64,000 bases of DNA from the NCBI GenBank assembly GCA_007378985.1, contig VMHB01000001.1, forward strand, positions 192,276 through 256,275. Direction: 5' to 3'. Positions 40,264 to 49,018 of the stretch are shown here, one piece after another. The DNA is from Parcubacteria group bacterium Greene0714_7. GTDB lineage: Bacteria; Patescibacteria; Paceibacteria; UBA9973; UBA2103. The position numbers were made by a program, and so were the translations under genes. Each line of letters starts with the position of its first letter. Positions within the stretch are counted from its first letter, which is position 1. The notes under the pieces were generated by a model that made no database searches, was not told where the DNA came from, and was given only the letters and a program-made list of their open reading frames with translations.

Positions 40264-41361
40264 ATGGGTTTATCTATTGGAATTGTTGGACTGCCAAATG
40301 TCGGGAAATCCACGCTTTTTAATGCGCTCACCGCAAAAGGTGTTCCTGCAGAGAATTATCCGTTTTGTACCATCGATCCATCGGTGGGTATTGTGCCCGT
40401 GCCTGATCCTCGTCTTCAAAAACTCGCAACGCTTTCGAGCTGTTTTAAGATTATTCCTGCGGTTATCGAATTCGTTGATATTGCAGGCTTGGTAAAGGGT
40501 GCCTCTGAAGGCGCAGGTTTAGGAAATCAGTTTCTCCAACATATTCGCGAGACCGATGCGATTTTGGAAGTGGTCCGTATTTTTGATGACGCCGATATTA
40601 CACACGTTGAGGGGGAGGTTGATCCTGTTCATGATATTGAAGTCATCAATTTAGAGCTTGTCCTTACCGACCTTTCTGCGGTAGCGAAGAGACTTCAGAG
40701 TGTTGAACGTGATGCTAAACGAGGTGTAAAGGAGGCAATTTTAGAGCAAGCAACATTACAGAAAGTTGACCAAACTCTTTCGGAAGGGAAACTCGCTTCA
40801 ACAACACCTCTGACAAGTGAAGAGCGCCACGCAATACGCGCGTTGCAACTTCTAACCATGAAGCCAATTATGTACGCCCTCAATAAAAAAGCGGGAGGAC
40901 ACAATCTTGATGAGATGAATGATGGCAGGTATCAGAAACTGATTGAATTTTTAGATGGTATGGGTGCTGAATACGCCACTGTGGATGCAGGCATTGAAGG
41001 GGAGCTTCGTGATGTGGCAGGTGAAGACAAAGAAACACTTAGACGAGAGTTTGGGGTTTTAGACGATGGGCTGGACGGGCTTATTCGTGCAGGATATCGA
41101 TTACTTGGATTAATGACATTTCTTACCACTGGTGAAGTTGAAACAAGAGCTTGGACAGTGAAGATTGGTTCAACGGCACCTGAGGCGGGAGCTGCTATTC
41201 ATACTGATTTCAGGGATACATTTATTAGGGCGGAGGTGGTTGCCTATGACAAACTCATTGAAGCTGGTTCATACGCTACAGCTCGCGAAAAAGGGTGGGT
41301 TCGGACAGAAGGCAAGGAGTATATTGTTAAAGACGGGGATGTTATTGAGTTTAAGGTTTGA
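40264..41361 (+). CDS. ychF: Ribosome-binding ATPase YchF
   Basis: 365 aa OBG-family P-loop NTPase that prefers ATP. GIVGLPNVGKSTLFNALT is Walker A, AENYPFCTIDPSVGIVPVPD is the switch I region, DIAGLVKGASEGAGLGNQFL is G3. The C-terminal TGS domain includes FLTTGEVETRAWTVK, GSTAPEAGAAIHTDF and YIVKDGDVIEF. It binds ribosomes and affects translation and stress responses. The leader carries TAAACCCTATACACTG, a motif shared with cysS. Confidence 0.97.
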   Translation: MGLSIGIVGLPNVGKSTLFNALTAKGVPAENYPFCTIDPSVGIVPVPDPRLQKLATLSSCFKIIPAVIEFVDIAGLVKGASEGAGLGNQFLQHIRETDAILEVVRIFDDADITHVEGEVDPVHDIEVINLELVLTDLSAVAKRLQSVERDAKRGVKEAILEQATLQKVDQTLSEGKLASTTPLTSEERHAIRALQLLTMKPIMYALNKKAGGHNLDEMNDGRYQKLIEFLDGMGAEYATVDAGIEGELRDVAGEDKETLRREFGVLDDGLDGLIRAGYRLLGLMTFLTTGEVETRAWTVKIGSTAPEAGAAIHTDFRDTFIRAEVVAYDKLIEAGSYATAREKGWVRTEGKEYIVKDGDVIEFKV

Positions 41362-41375
41362 GTTACTGTGTGCCA

Positions 41376-41403
41376 TTGACACTATTCAAAAATTCTATAT
41401 AAT
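41376..41403 (+). promoter_or_regulatory. Consensus sigma70-type promoter for the small ORF at 41433
   Basis: TTGACA (41376-41381), 16-bp spacer, TATAAT (41398-41403). Confidence 0.85.
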
Positions 41404-41432
41404 TTTTTCTTAGTAAAAATAACACTAAATAT

Positions 41433-41573
41433 ATGGGTAACATAGAAGGTTCAGGTGCCCTTGCTCTTCTGGGCGTATTGAATACTAGAAAACCAAAACC
41501 AGACTCCCTTCCGCCGTATTGTTCAGAATGTGAGCGCAGGCATGTAGGGTCTTGTCGCAAGTTGTGGGGTTAG
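41433..41573 (+). CDS. Small zinc-knuckle-like protein (46 aa)
   Basis: MGNIEGSGALALLGVLNTRK and then PYCSECERRHVGSCRKLWG. The Cx2Cx3Hx3C pattern resembles a zinc knuckle. It has its own consensus promoter directly after ychF. No family recognised. Too short for many gene callers. Confidence 0.6.
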   Translation: MGNIEGSGALALLGVLNTRKPKPDSLPPYCSECERRHVGSCRKLWG

Positions 41574-41639
41574 TTTTTGACTCCCATTGTTTTATCCATG
41601 TTAGGCTGAAGTAAGCATTATTGTCTTATATTTTTTCCT

Positions 41640-42593
41640 ATGGATACAACAACTCAAGTTAAAGCCAAAGTTACTGCAAAAGACTTCTTTTTGTGGCTTG
41701 GCGCGATGGTCGCGCTGTATGTTTCAGCAACATCGCTCATTCTTTTAGTGCATCAGTATATAAATGTATTTTTTCCTAATGCCCTAGACTACGCAGCTTC
41801 GTACTCCAGTTCGATGCGATTCGCGATAGCGTCTCTCGTTGTGTTTTTCCCGCTCTATGTGTGGCTTACACGGATGCTCCACGAAGACATTCGGCACACA
41901 CCTTTGAAGCAAGAACTCTGGGTTCGCAAATGGCTCATCTTTCTCACGCTCTTTGTTGCAGGTATAACCATGGCAATCGATTTAGTGATGCTCGTCAATA
42001 CATTCTTAAATGGTGATATAACAACTCGCTTCATCCTCAAGGCGCTCACAATACTCGTCGTTATTGGTGGTGGTTTTTGGTACTACCTTAATGAATTGAA
42101 AGGAAAGTGGGAGGAAAAGAAAAAAGAATCTACTGTTGTCGCTTTTGTTGTTTCTGGCATTGTCCTCGCAACGATAGTTAGCGCTTTCTTCATAATAGGC
42201 TCTCCACAAACGGAGCGTTTGGCACGCTTTGATGAGCAGAAAACTTATGATTTGCAGAGCATTCAGTGGCAGATAGTAAGTTACTGGCAACAAAAAGAAA
42301 AATTACCAGTAGGTATTTCAGATCTTGAAGATCCATTAACCGGCTTTGTTGCTCCGAAAGATCCTCAAACTGGAGCTTCATACACTTATGAGTCAACAGG
42401 CGCAATGTCATTTAAGCTTTGTGCCGATTTTAACGCACCAAGTCGCGACATGGTCGTGGATGGGAAAAGTAGACCTGCTGTTCCTCAGCCAGTAGGAAGT
42501 GAACTCGCTAATGAAAATTGGAAACACGACAAAGGCACTGTTTGTTTTGACCGAACCATTGATCCAGAGCGTTTTCCTGTTTTCAAGAAATAG
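41640..42593 (+). CDS. Membrane protein, DUF5671-like
   Basis: 317 aa. Five hydrophobic segments in the first 200 residues (FFLWLGAMVALYVSATSLIL, FAIASLVVFFPLYVWLT, WLIFLTLFVAGITMAIDLVM, ILKALTILVVIGGGFWYYL and VAFVVSGIVLATIVSAFFII). An outer C-terminal domain follows (RLARFDEQKTYDLQSIQWQI, LPVGISDLEDPLTGFVAPKD, GTVCFDRTIDPERFP). The pattern matches DUF5671 proteins that are frequent in CPR; function unknown. Confidence 0.8.
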   Translation: MDTTTQVKAKVTAKDFFLWLGAMVALYVSATSLILLVHQYINVFFPNALDYAASYSSSMRFAIASLVVFFPLYVWLTRMLHEDIRHTPLKQELWVRKWLIFLTLFVAGITMAIDLVMLVNTFLNGDITTRFILKALTILVVIGGGFWYYLNELKGKWEEKKKESTVVAFVVSGIVLATIVSAFFIIGSPQTERLARFDEQKTYDLQSIQWQIVSYWQQKEKLPVGISDLEDPLTGFVAPKDPQTGASYTYESTGAMSFKLCADFNAPSRDMVVDGKSRPAVPQPVGSELANENWKHDKGTVCFDRTIDPERFPVFKK

Positions 42594-42629
42594 CTTTCAG
42601 CTTGGAGTTTTCAGTCGTATAATCCCTAC

Positions 42630-42731
42630 ATGGGAAGTTACGACCGCCCCAGTACCACCGGGCTCCGCATGGCTACGGGGCAGGAAGTGGTTCGATATAT
42701 AATCGTGTTTTTGACATTTTCAGTACCCTAA
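42630..42731 (+). CDS. Upstream mini-ORF repeating the LeuS N-terminus
   Basis: 33 codons. It begins MGSYD, against MQSYD in LeuS, with different codons, then enters the GACC repeat (RPSTTGLRMATGQ) and ends RYIIVFLTFSVP. TATAAT at 42618-42623 lies 6 nt before its ATG, so it is the probable first, leaderless ORF. The stop is 6 bp before leuS. Only five residues are shared, so alone this would be weak; the common repeat and layout with uvrB and atpG make it convincing. Confidence 0.6.
   Translation: MGSYDRPSTTGLRMATGQEVVRYIIVFLTFSVP
42642..42684. repeat. GACC palindromic repeat, copy 3 (before leuS)
   Basis: 43 bp: GACCGCCCCAGTACCACCGG, then CTCCGCATGGCTACGGGGCAGG (read in two parts). CCCCAGTA pairs with TACGGGG; the inner stem is weaker than in the other copies. 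Confidence 0.7.
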
Positions 42732-42737
42732 ATCTGC

Positions 42738-45149
42738 ATGCAATCATACGACCACAAAAAAATAGAGAAAAAATGGCGAAAGCTTTGGGAAGAGTCAGGT
42801 ATTTACAAGACTAGTGAAAATTCATCAAAGCCAAAGCACTATGTTCTGGACATGTTTCCGTACCCATCGGCGTTAGGTCTTCACACTGGTCATGTTGAAG
42901 GGTATGCGGCGACCGATATTTACAGTCGTTTTAAACGAATGAAGGGGTTCAGTGTGCTCCATCCTATGGGATGGGATGCGTTCGGTCTCCCTGCAGAAAA
43001 CTATGCAATAAAAACAAATACGCCACCTCGAGAAACTACAAATAAGGCAATTGATAACTTCCGCAATCAAATCCAACGCTTAGGCCTTTCGTATGACTGG
43101 TCACGAGAAATAGGCACTCACAATCCTGACTATTATAAGTGGACACAGTGGTTGTTTTTGTTCTTGTTTGAAAATGGTCTTGCGGAAAAACGCATGGGTA
43201 AGGTGAATTGGTGTCCCACCGACCAAACAGTGCTCGCCAATGAACAAACAGTGAGTGAGAGTGGAGAAAAGGGTGTGTGTGTTCGTTGCGGTACAAAAAT
43301 AATTCAACGCGAACTTTCACAGTGGTTTTTCAAAATTACTGATTTTGCTGATGTATTAATTGATGATTTGAATGGTGTTGATTGGCCAGAGTCTACAAAA
43401 ATAAATCAACGAAATTGGATTGGTAGAAAAGAAGGAGTCATTGTTACTCATAAAGTGAAAGGGCTGGATGTATCGCTCGACACGTTTAGTGCCTATCCTG
43501 CATGGCTTTTTGCGGATACCTATATGGTACTTGCTCCTGAGCACCCAATAGTAAAAACTCTTGTGGAAGGTACTGAAGTACAAAAGAGTGTTGAGGATTT
43601 TGTGAAGTGTATGCAGGAGGTCACAACGATTGATCGCACAAACGCAACAACGGAGAAAGAGGGTATTTTTACAGGACGCTTCGCTATTGACTCTCTCTCC
43701 GGTAAAGAATTTCCTATTTGGATTGCTAACTTTGCTTTGATGGATTTTGGAACAGGTATTATTCGTTGCTCTTCACACGATATCCGCGACCTTACATTTG
43801 CTAAAAAATACGGAATCCCTTTGAGTGAGGTAGTCGAGAGAGAAAGTCCTGATATGCCCGTTGATGCCCATGCTAATAAGGGTGTTTTGAAAGACTCGGG
43901 TCCGTTCACTGGTCGCACTATTAATAATGAGTTAATTCAAGAAATAATTGCGTGGATAGAAAGTAATGGATATGGGCATGCACAGACTACATACCGTCTT
44001 CGTGATTGGCTTATTTCTCGTCAACGATATTGGGGGGCGCCTATTCCAGTAGTGTATGACCCAGAAGGGAAAGCGCATGGAGTTCCCAAAGAGCACTTGC
44101 CGTGGCTCCTTCCTGAAGATGTAGAGTATTTACCGAAGGGAACTTCACCGCTCGGAACCTCAAAGGAACTTTTGGAACGAACAGAGAAAATATTTGGGAA
44201 AGGGTGGAAGCCAGAGATCGACACTATGGACACTTTCGTGTGTTCTTCGTGGTATTTTCTTCGATTTGCCGATCCACATAATGAGATTGAGTTTGCGTCG
44301 AAAGAAGTAGTAAAAAAATGGCTTCCCGTTGACCTCTACATGGGAGGTGCTGAACATACAGTTTTGCATCTTATGTACGCCCGCTTTATTACCAAGGCCC
44401 TGCAGAAGTTTGGATACATAGAGTTTGGTGAGCCATTCTCCAAGCTCCGTCACCAAGGGATGATTCTTGCTGAAGATGGAACCAAGATGTCTAAGTCGAA
44501 AGGTAATGTCATAAACCCTGACGAAATTAGTGAACTCTACGGTGCGGACACGCTACGAATTTATGAAATGTTCATGGGTCCTCTTGAAGCTATGAAGCCA
44601 TGGAGCACCAAAAATATTATTGGCTCACGGAGATTTTTGGAGCGTGTCTGGAGGGTACAAGAAAAGGTGAGTCAAGGTGCAACTTTGAGTGCAAGCGCTG
44701 ATGCCACTCTACAGCAAACAATTAAAAAAGTAGCTGAAGATATCGAGCTCCTTAGTTTAAACACGGCAGTGAGTCAGATGATGATTTGTGTTAATGCTTT
44801 TGAAAAAGAAGAAAAAATACCTGCTGAAAGCTATGAGAGCATGCTGTTGGTACTTGCCCCGTTTGCACCTCATATGACAGAAGAATTATGGGAAACTTTG
44901 GGTCATACTTCTTCAATTCATCAAGAAAATTGGCCAGTGTTTGATGAAAGTAAGCTCGAAAAAAATGAAGTAGTAATGGCTGTTCAGGTTGGTGGGAAAG
45001 TAAAGGGCACCATTGTCATTCCTCGCGGAGCTACAGAAGAAGAAGTAATTGAGTTAGTACGAAAAGACGTCAAACTTGGTGGGGTAGTTCCTCAAAACCC
45101 ATCCCGCATGATATTCGTTCCCAATAGGGTCGTTAACTTCATACCCTAG
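42738..45149 (+). CDS. leuS: Leucine--tRNA ligase
   Basis: Class I synthetase for tRNA-Leu, 803 aa. HIGH-type motif in MFPYPSALGLHTGHVEGYAA, the zinc-type insertion (NWCPTDQTVLANEQTV, CVRCG), the CP1 editing domain (EFPIWIANFALMDFGTGIIR), the leucyl-specific end region and KMSKS (DGTKMSKSKGNVINPDE). The anticodon and C-terminal domains are present (VVMAVQVGGKVKGTIVIPRG). The start at 42738 gives MQSYDHKKIEKKW. It is preceded by a mini-ORF and followed by strong inverted repeats. Confidence 0.97.
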   Translation: MQSYDHKKIEKKWRKLWEESGIYKTSENSSKPKHYVLDMFPYPSALGLHTGHVEGYAATDIYSRFKRMKGFSVLHPMGWDAFGLPAENYAIKTNTPPRETTNKAIDNFRNQIQRLGLSYDWSREIGTHNPDYYKWTQWLFLFLFENGLAEKRMGKVNWCPTDQTVLANEQTVSESGEKGVCVRCGTKIIQRELSQWFFKITDFADVLIDDLNGVDWPESTKINQRNWIGRKEGVIVTHKVKGLDVSLDTFSAYPAWLFADTYMVLAPEHPIVKTLVEGTEVQKSVEDFVKCMQEVTTIDRTNATTEKEGIFTGRFAIDSLSGKEFPIWIANFALMDFGTGIIRCSSHDIRDLTFAKKYGIPLSEVVERESPDMPVDAHANKGVLKDSGPFTGRTINNELIQEIIAWIESNGYGHAQTTYRLRDWLISRQRYWGAPIPVVYDPEGKAHGVPKEHLPWLLPEDVEYLPKGTSPLGTSKELLERTEKIFGKGWKPEIDTMDTFVCSSWYFLRFADPHNEIEFASKEVVKKWLPVDLYMGGAEHTVLHLMYARFITKALQKFGYIEFGEPFSKLRHQGMILAEDGTKMSKSKGNVINPDEISELYGADTLRIYEMFMGPLEAMKPWSTKNIIGSRRFLERVWRVQEKVSQGATLSASADATLQQTIKKVAEDIELLSLNTAVSQMMICVNAFEKEEKIPAESYESMLLVLAPFAPHMTEELWETLGHTSSIHQENWPVFDESKLEKNEVVMAVQVGGKVKGTIVIPRGATEEEVIELVRKDVKLGGVVPQNPSRMIFVPNRVVNFIP

Positions 45150-45151
45150 AG

Positions 45152-45178
45152 CATGTGGGACCTCGGAGGTCCCACATG
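45152..45178. terminator. 13-bp-arm hairpin after leuS
   Basis: CATGTGGGACCTC-G-GAGGTCCCACATG is a perfect palindrome directly after the leuS stop. It is very stable but has no T-run, so termination is possible but not certain. Confidence 0.6.
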
Positions 45179-45186
45179 GGGGTGGC

Positions 45187-45327
45187 CCCCGCACTAAAAC
45201 TTGGCGTTATAGCTTGCTGTACTGATATATGAGATTATTTATACTACTGTTGCCACTATTGCACTCCGTGTAATGCGTTATACTCACGCTTCGCTATGAG
45301 GTACGACGCCAAGTTCTAGTGACGGGG
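45187..45327. repeat. Long-range inverted repeat downstream of leuS
   Basis: CCCCGCACTAAAACTTGGCGT (45187-45207, read in parts) is complementary, with a few mismatches, to ACGCCAAGTTCTAGTGACGG and onward (45306-45327); about 98 bp lie between. There is no ORF in the 267-bp gap between leuS and the regulator gene. It could be a MITE-like element or a structured RNA; the inner sequence is not recognised. Confidence 0.6.
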
Positions 45328-45416
45328 TGGGGATAAGTATTTGACGGTTTGACGGGATTTAAAATATGTGCTATAAGAAGTGGACACAGTAATCAATAAA
45401 AATACGGCTCATATTT

Positions 45417-46445
45417 ATGATCAAACTTCCTTTCAAGCCTGTTCAAGTGAGCAAACGACTTGTTGCAGTACTACCTGAGCGTTCACGCGATGTTGTAGTG
45501 AGCCGTTATGGCTTAGGTTCAAAAGCTCGCGGAGAAACTCTTGATGCTATTGGAAAGCGATATGGCATTACACGAGAACGCGTTCGCCAAATTGAAAACC
45601 ACGCAACAAAACTCATACAAGATTCTCCAGCACTTACAAAAGAAGCTTCTTCTTTTGTCTGGCTTGAGAATGCTATTCGTGAATTAGGGGGCGTACTGTC
45701 AGAGAGTATGTTGCTTGATGAGTTTGCAAAGGACACTGAAACACGAAACCATCTTTATTTTTTACTCGTTGTTGGACAGCCATTTATTTCTGCAAAAGAA
45801 ACTCCTGACTTTAAAGCTCGCTGGTCTGTTGATCCAGAGCTCACCAAGGCAGTTGAATCTGCTTTGAAGCAAGTTCATGGAACCGTTAAACACTCTGATG
45901 TTTTATCTGAAGATAAACTTGTTGAGCATGTCATGAGTTGCCTCACTAAGGTCAACACTAAATATCGCTCTAAAGATACTGTCCGTAGATGGCTAGAGCT
46001 TTCAAACTGTATTATGCGAAATCCTTTAGGTGATTGGGGACGCGCATCGGCACCAGGAATTAGAGTAAAAAATATTCGCGACCATGCGTATCTTGCCTTG
46101 AAGCGTCATGGCTCACCAATGCATTTTCGTGAAGTCGCAAAATCAATCGAGAAACTTTTTGGAAAGAAAGCTCACGAAGCAACAACGCATAATGAGCTTA
46201 TTAAAGATGGCCGTTTTGTGTTAGTGGGTAGAGGTATCTACGCTCTCAAGGAGTGGGGATATCGAATTGGTCCAGTGGTTGAAATAATTAAACACATTCT
46301 GAAGGAATCAGGACCTTTAACTCGTGAGGAAATCATGAAGCGTGTTTCTAAAGAGCGTTATGTGAAGCCAAACACTATCATTGTGAACTTGCAAAATTCA
46401 TCATTCACAAAAAAAGACGGGAAGTATTCATTGAAGGGAACATAA
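45417..46445 (+). CDS. Sigma70 region 4-like HTH protein with HARE-HTH domains
   Basis: 342 aa. Residues about 15-65 are a sigma region 4 helix-turn-helix: LPERSRDVVVSRYGLG, ETLDAIGKRYGITRERVRQI and ENHA. There is no region 2, so it is not a full sigma factor. Further on, HAYLALKRHGSPMHFREVAK and HILKESGPLTREEIMKRVSK are HARE-HTH/RpoE-delta-like winged helices. I infer a transcription regulator that contacts RNA polymerase or promoter DNA. Such fusions are common in CPR genomes. Confidence 0.85.
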   Translation: MIKLPFKPVQVSKRLVAVLPERSRDVVVSRYGLGSKARGETLDAIGKRYGITRERVRQIENHATKLIQDSPALTKEASSFVWLENAIRELGGVLSESMLLDEFAKDTETRNHLYFLLVVGQPFISAKETPDFKARWSVDPELTKAVESALKQVHGTVKHSDVLSEDKLVEHVMSCLTKVNTKYRSKDTVRRWLELSNCIMRNPLGDWGRASAPGIRVKNIRDHAYLALKRHGSPMHFREVAKSIEKLFGKKAHEATTHNELIKDGRFVLVGRGIYALKEWGYRIGPVVEIIKHILKESGPLTREEIMKRVSKERYVKPNTIIVNLQNSSFTKKDGKYSLKGT

Positions 46446-46456
46446 TATACATATGT

Positions 46457-46657
46457 ATGCCTAGGCATGAAAAACCTCAATTGAAGCTCATTCAAGGGGG
46501 ATTAGCAGAAGCTCCATTCCCTCCCACTTCTAAGTTTTTTACTAGACCACCTCAGTCTTCTCCGTTTTCACTCACTGATTTTAAACTCCCTGACGACGAA
46601 TTTGTTCTCTCGATAGAAATTCTCAACGGCCTAAGAGAAAGATTTGATCTAGATTGA
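46457..46657 (+). CDS. Small hypothetical proline-rich protein (66 aa)
   Basis: MPRHEKPQLKLIQGGLAEAP, FPPTSKFFTRPPQSSPFSLT and DFKLPDDEFVLSIEILNGLR. Disordered first half, a short acidic and helical end. It starts 11 bp after the regulator gene. No family recognised. Confidence 0.5.
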   Translation: MPRHEKPQLKLIQGGLAEAPFPPTSKFFTRPPQSSPFSLTDFKLPDDEFVLSIEILNGLRERFDLD

Positions 46658-46708
46658 GAGATAAGAGTATCGGCCTTAGGTTGGGTCTTATTGTGATATA
46701 TTTTGATA

Positions 46709-47935
46709 ATGTCTCGTCGCTACACAGTGCAATTTCTCGTTATTTTTGCACTCCTTGCGGTTCCAGTTCTCATTTATTTTGCTCCATCTTTTGTAGCTTT
46801 TCTTTATCACACTCTTACTTTTTTAGCCCCTCTATGGCTCCCTGTCGCACTTCTAGCGATTGCTTGGCCTCTCTGGCTCAATGTCATTCGCTCTAGATTC
46901 GTTGATTCAATTTCTTATGTCACGCTCGAATTAAAGCCGGGTGATGAAACGCCTTCTACTGCAAAAGCAATGGAGCTTGTTTTTTATTCTCTGTATCATC
47001 GGACAAACATTTCTCGAATAGATGCCTATTTCCATGGCAAAGTTCGTTCATCTTGGTCGTTTGAAGTATATGCACACAATGGTCGTGTACGATTTTTTGC
47101 CCATGTGCCAGAAAGTTATCGTGTATTACTCGAAGGACGAATCCAAGCGGAATATCGCGATATTGATATTCATGAAGTGCGTGATTATTCAAGAGAACTT
47201 CACTTCGATCCCCTCCATATGCGACTTTCTGCACGCGAATACACTCTCGCAAAACCAGATCCGTATCCACTAAAAACCTACGTCTCATATGAAGGTGGGC
47301 AGGGGAAACGAGATGTCTTTGGTGAAATTGTAGAAGGGTTAGCGCATACCAATACACATGAACATGTGTTTCTTTCAATAATAATGCGACCGCATCAACG
47401 GGATCGTTACAATATTTTTGAAAATCCACGAGACACGCTTCATGAGGCAGCACACATTGAAATTAAAAAATTAGTTGGTGCACAAGGTGAAATGAGTAAG
47501 CTTGCACCAACAACTAAAACTATAGTGAGTGCTATAGAGTCAGCGTTAAACAAGCCTTCTTTCGATTGTGGCATACGGTCTCTTTATATTGCAGACAGAG
47601 ATCATTTTGATGAATCATATGAACAAAAACTCACACGTTTGCTCGACCCTTTAAACGACAATGATTTGAACAGCTTTGTTGCGTATGACCCCAATCACCG
47701 TCCTGGTTTTGTATTGTCTGAGATCTTTGGTGCAGTACCCATACTCGCCTCATCGCACCTTCTAAATTTATATCGTCGTCGAGCATTTTTTGCCCCACCG
47801 TACTATGGGAAAGCATTTGTGCTTAATACTGAAGAATTAGCAACATTATTTCACTTACCACACGCAAGCAGAGGTAGTGCACTGGCCCGTATGCGTGGTC
47901 TTACGCTGGAACCGCCTGAGAATTTGCCAGTTTAG
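46709..47935 (+). CDS. Membrane protein resembling the N-terminal part of CPR T4SS/HerA-type DNA-binding proteins
   Basis: About 408 aa, starting MSRRYTVQF; TATATT is 6-7 nt before the ATG. Two TM segments in the first 60 residues, then a soluble part (VTLELKPGDETPSTAKAMEL, YAHNGRVRFFAHVPESYRVL, QAEYRDIDIHEV). The end (YYGKAFVLNTEELATLFHLP, LEPPENLPV) is the stretch that, in larger CPR proteins annotated as type IV secretion/HerA-like, leads into the ATPase domain. Here the gene stops at that point and no ATPase follows. Possibly a split or truncated partner. The family match is from memory, hence moderate confidence. Confidence 0.6.
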   Translation: MSRRYTVQFLVIFALLAVPVLIYFAPSFVAFLYHTLTFLAPLWLPVALLAIAWPLWLNVIRSRFVDSISYVTLELKPGDETPSTAKAMELVFYSLYHRTNISRIDAYFHGKVRSSWSFEVYAHNGRVRFFAHVPESYRVLLEGRIQAEYRDIDIHEVRDYSRELHFDPLHMRLSAREYTLAKPDPYPLKTYVSYEGGQGKRDVFGEIVEGLAHTNTHEHVFLSIIMRPHQRDRYNIFENPRDTLHEAAHIEIKKLVGAQGEMSKLAPTTKTIVSAIESALNKPSFDCGIRSLYIADRDHFDESYEQKLTRLLDPLNDNDLNSFVAYDPNHRPGFVLSEIFGAVPILASSHLLNLYRRRAFFAPPYYGKAFVLNTEELATLFHLPHASRGSALARMRGLTLEPPENLPV

Positions 47936-47970
47936 AAGAAGGTTCTAGTTTTTAGGTGCTAGCTTTTAAA

Positions 47971-48924
47971 ATGGAAAAAAATACTAAAAAAATAATCTAT
48001 AGCATTTCGGGAGTTCTGATTGTTTTTCTTTTTGCTACCTACGGTGCATTTTTTGCACCTCCACTTAGTTTTCAGAAAGATTCCATTGTCACAATTTCCT
48101 CAGGGACGGGCGTACAAGAGGCTGGGGAATTGTTGAAAGCAAAGAGTGTTATTCAATCTCCATTCGTGTTTTCAATACTTGTTCGATTTATCTACCCCTC
48201 AGGTATTATCGCTAACCACTATTCGTTTTCTAAGCCCCAGTCAGTATTGACTGTTGCGTACCGTCTTGCAAAAGGGAAAACAGATTTGGTGCCCCTTAAA
48301 GTAACTATCCCAGAAGGCTCTAGTTCTTTCGAGATTTCAAACATCCTTGAGGGCACACTTAAGGATTTTGATTCGGTAACTTTCAAGGCACTCGCAAAAT
48401 CACAAGAGGGATACTTGTTTCCTGACACCTACTTTTTCTTACCAGGAACCACACCCGACGTAGTGATTGATACGATGCGTAAAAACTTTGATGAAAAAAT
48501 AAAACCACTTGAGAGCGATATTGTTATATTTGGGAAACCAATGAGTGAGATACTCACAATGGCTTCTATTCTTGAAAGGGAAGCACGTCAGAGTGAAACT
48601 AGGAGAATGGTCGCGGGAATATTGTGGAAGCGAATATCTATTGGCATGCCACTTCAGGTTGACGCAGTGTTTGGCTATATTTTTCAAAAGAGTGGCTATG
48701 CTCCAACGCTCACTGATTTACAAACTGATTCTCTCTACAATACATATTTACATAGAGGACTTCCACCAATGCCCATTGGTAACCCTGGTCTTGAGGCAAT
48801 ACAGGACGCCGTCACGCCTACAAAAAATCCTTACCTCTATTACTTAACTGATACAGATGGGAATATATACTATGCAAAGACATTTGCGGAACATCGGCTC
48901 AACAAACTAAAAGCCAGAAACTAA
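47971..48924 (+). CDS. mltG: Endolytic transglycosylase MltG-like protein 2
   Basis: 317 aa with the ATG at 47971. One TM anchor (IIYSISGVLIVFLFATYGAF), a LysM-like N-terminal part (QKDSIVTISSGTGVQEAGEL), then the catalytic region LTMASILEREARQSETRRMV with AGILWKRISIGMPLQVDAV, YNTYLHRGLPPMPIGNPGLE and YYLTDTDGNIYYAKTFAEH. Closer to typical MltG than paralogue 1 (17845-18906). Terminates growing glycan strands. Confidence 0.94.
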   Translation: MEKNTKKIIYSISGVLIVFLFATYGAFFAPPLSFQKDSIVTISSGTGVQEAGELLKAKSVIQSPFVFSILVRFIYPSGIIANHYSFSKPQSVLTVAYRLAKGKTDLVPLKVTIPEGSSSFEISNILEGTLKDFDSVTFKALAKSQEGYLFPDTYFFLPGTTPDVVIDTMRKNFDEKIKPLESDIVIFGKPMSEILTMASILEREARQSETRRMVAGILWKRISIGMPLQVDAVFGYIFQKSGYAPTLTDLQTDSLYNTYLHRGLPPMPIGNPGLEAIQDAVTPTKNPYLYYLTDTDGNIYYAKTFAEHRLNKLKARN

Positions 48925-48936
48925 CAAGAAATTTCC

Positions 48937-48976
48937 CCATTTCTTATATATCGATTAATCGATATATAAGAAATGG
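48937..48976. repeat. Perfect 40-bp palindrome
   Basis: CCATTTCTTATATATCGATT followed by its exact complement; no spacer and no mismatch. It lies 12 bp after mltG2 and just before the promoter of the next small gene. It could stop mltG2 transcription or serve as an operator. Confidence 0.85.
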
Positions 48977-48983
48977 ACATGGG

Positions 48984-49012
48984 TTGACAAAATATGATTA
49001 AGCTAGTATATT
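48984..49012 (+). promoter_or_regulatory. Sigma70-type promoter for the small membrane protein at 49019
   Basis: TTGACA (48984-48989), 17-bp spacer, TATATT (49007-49012), 6 nt before the ATG. A perfect palindrome ends 7 bp upstream. Confidence 0.82.
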
Positions 49013-49018
49013 ACACAG

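Noticed and set aside
42499..42702. 67-codon ORF overlapping the DUF5671-like gene end and the leuS leader
   Set aside because: It is out of frame with both the membrane protein and the mini-ORF; the mini-ORF from 42630 has the promoter and the shared repeat.
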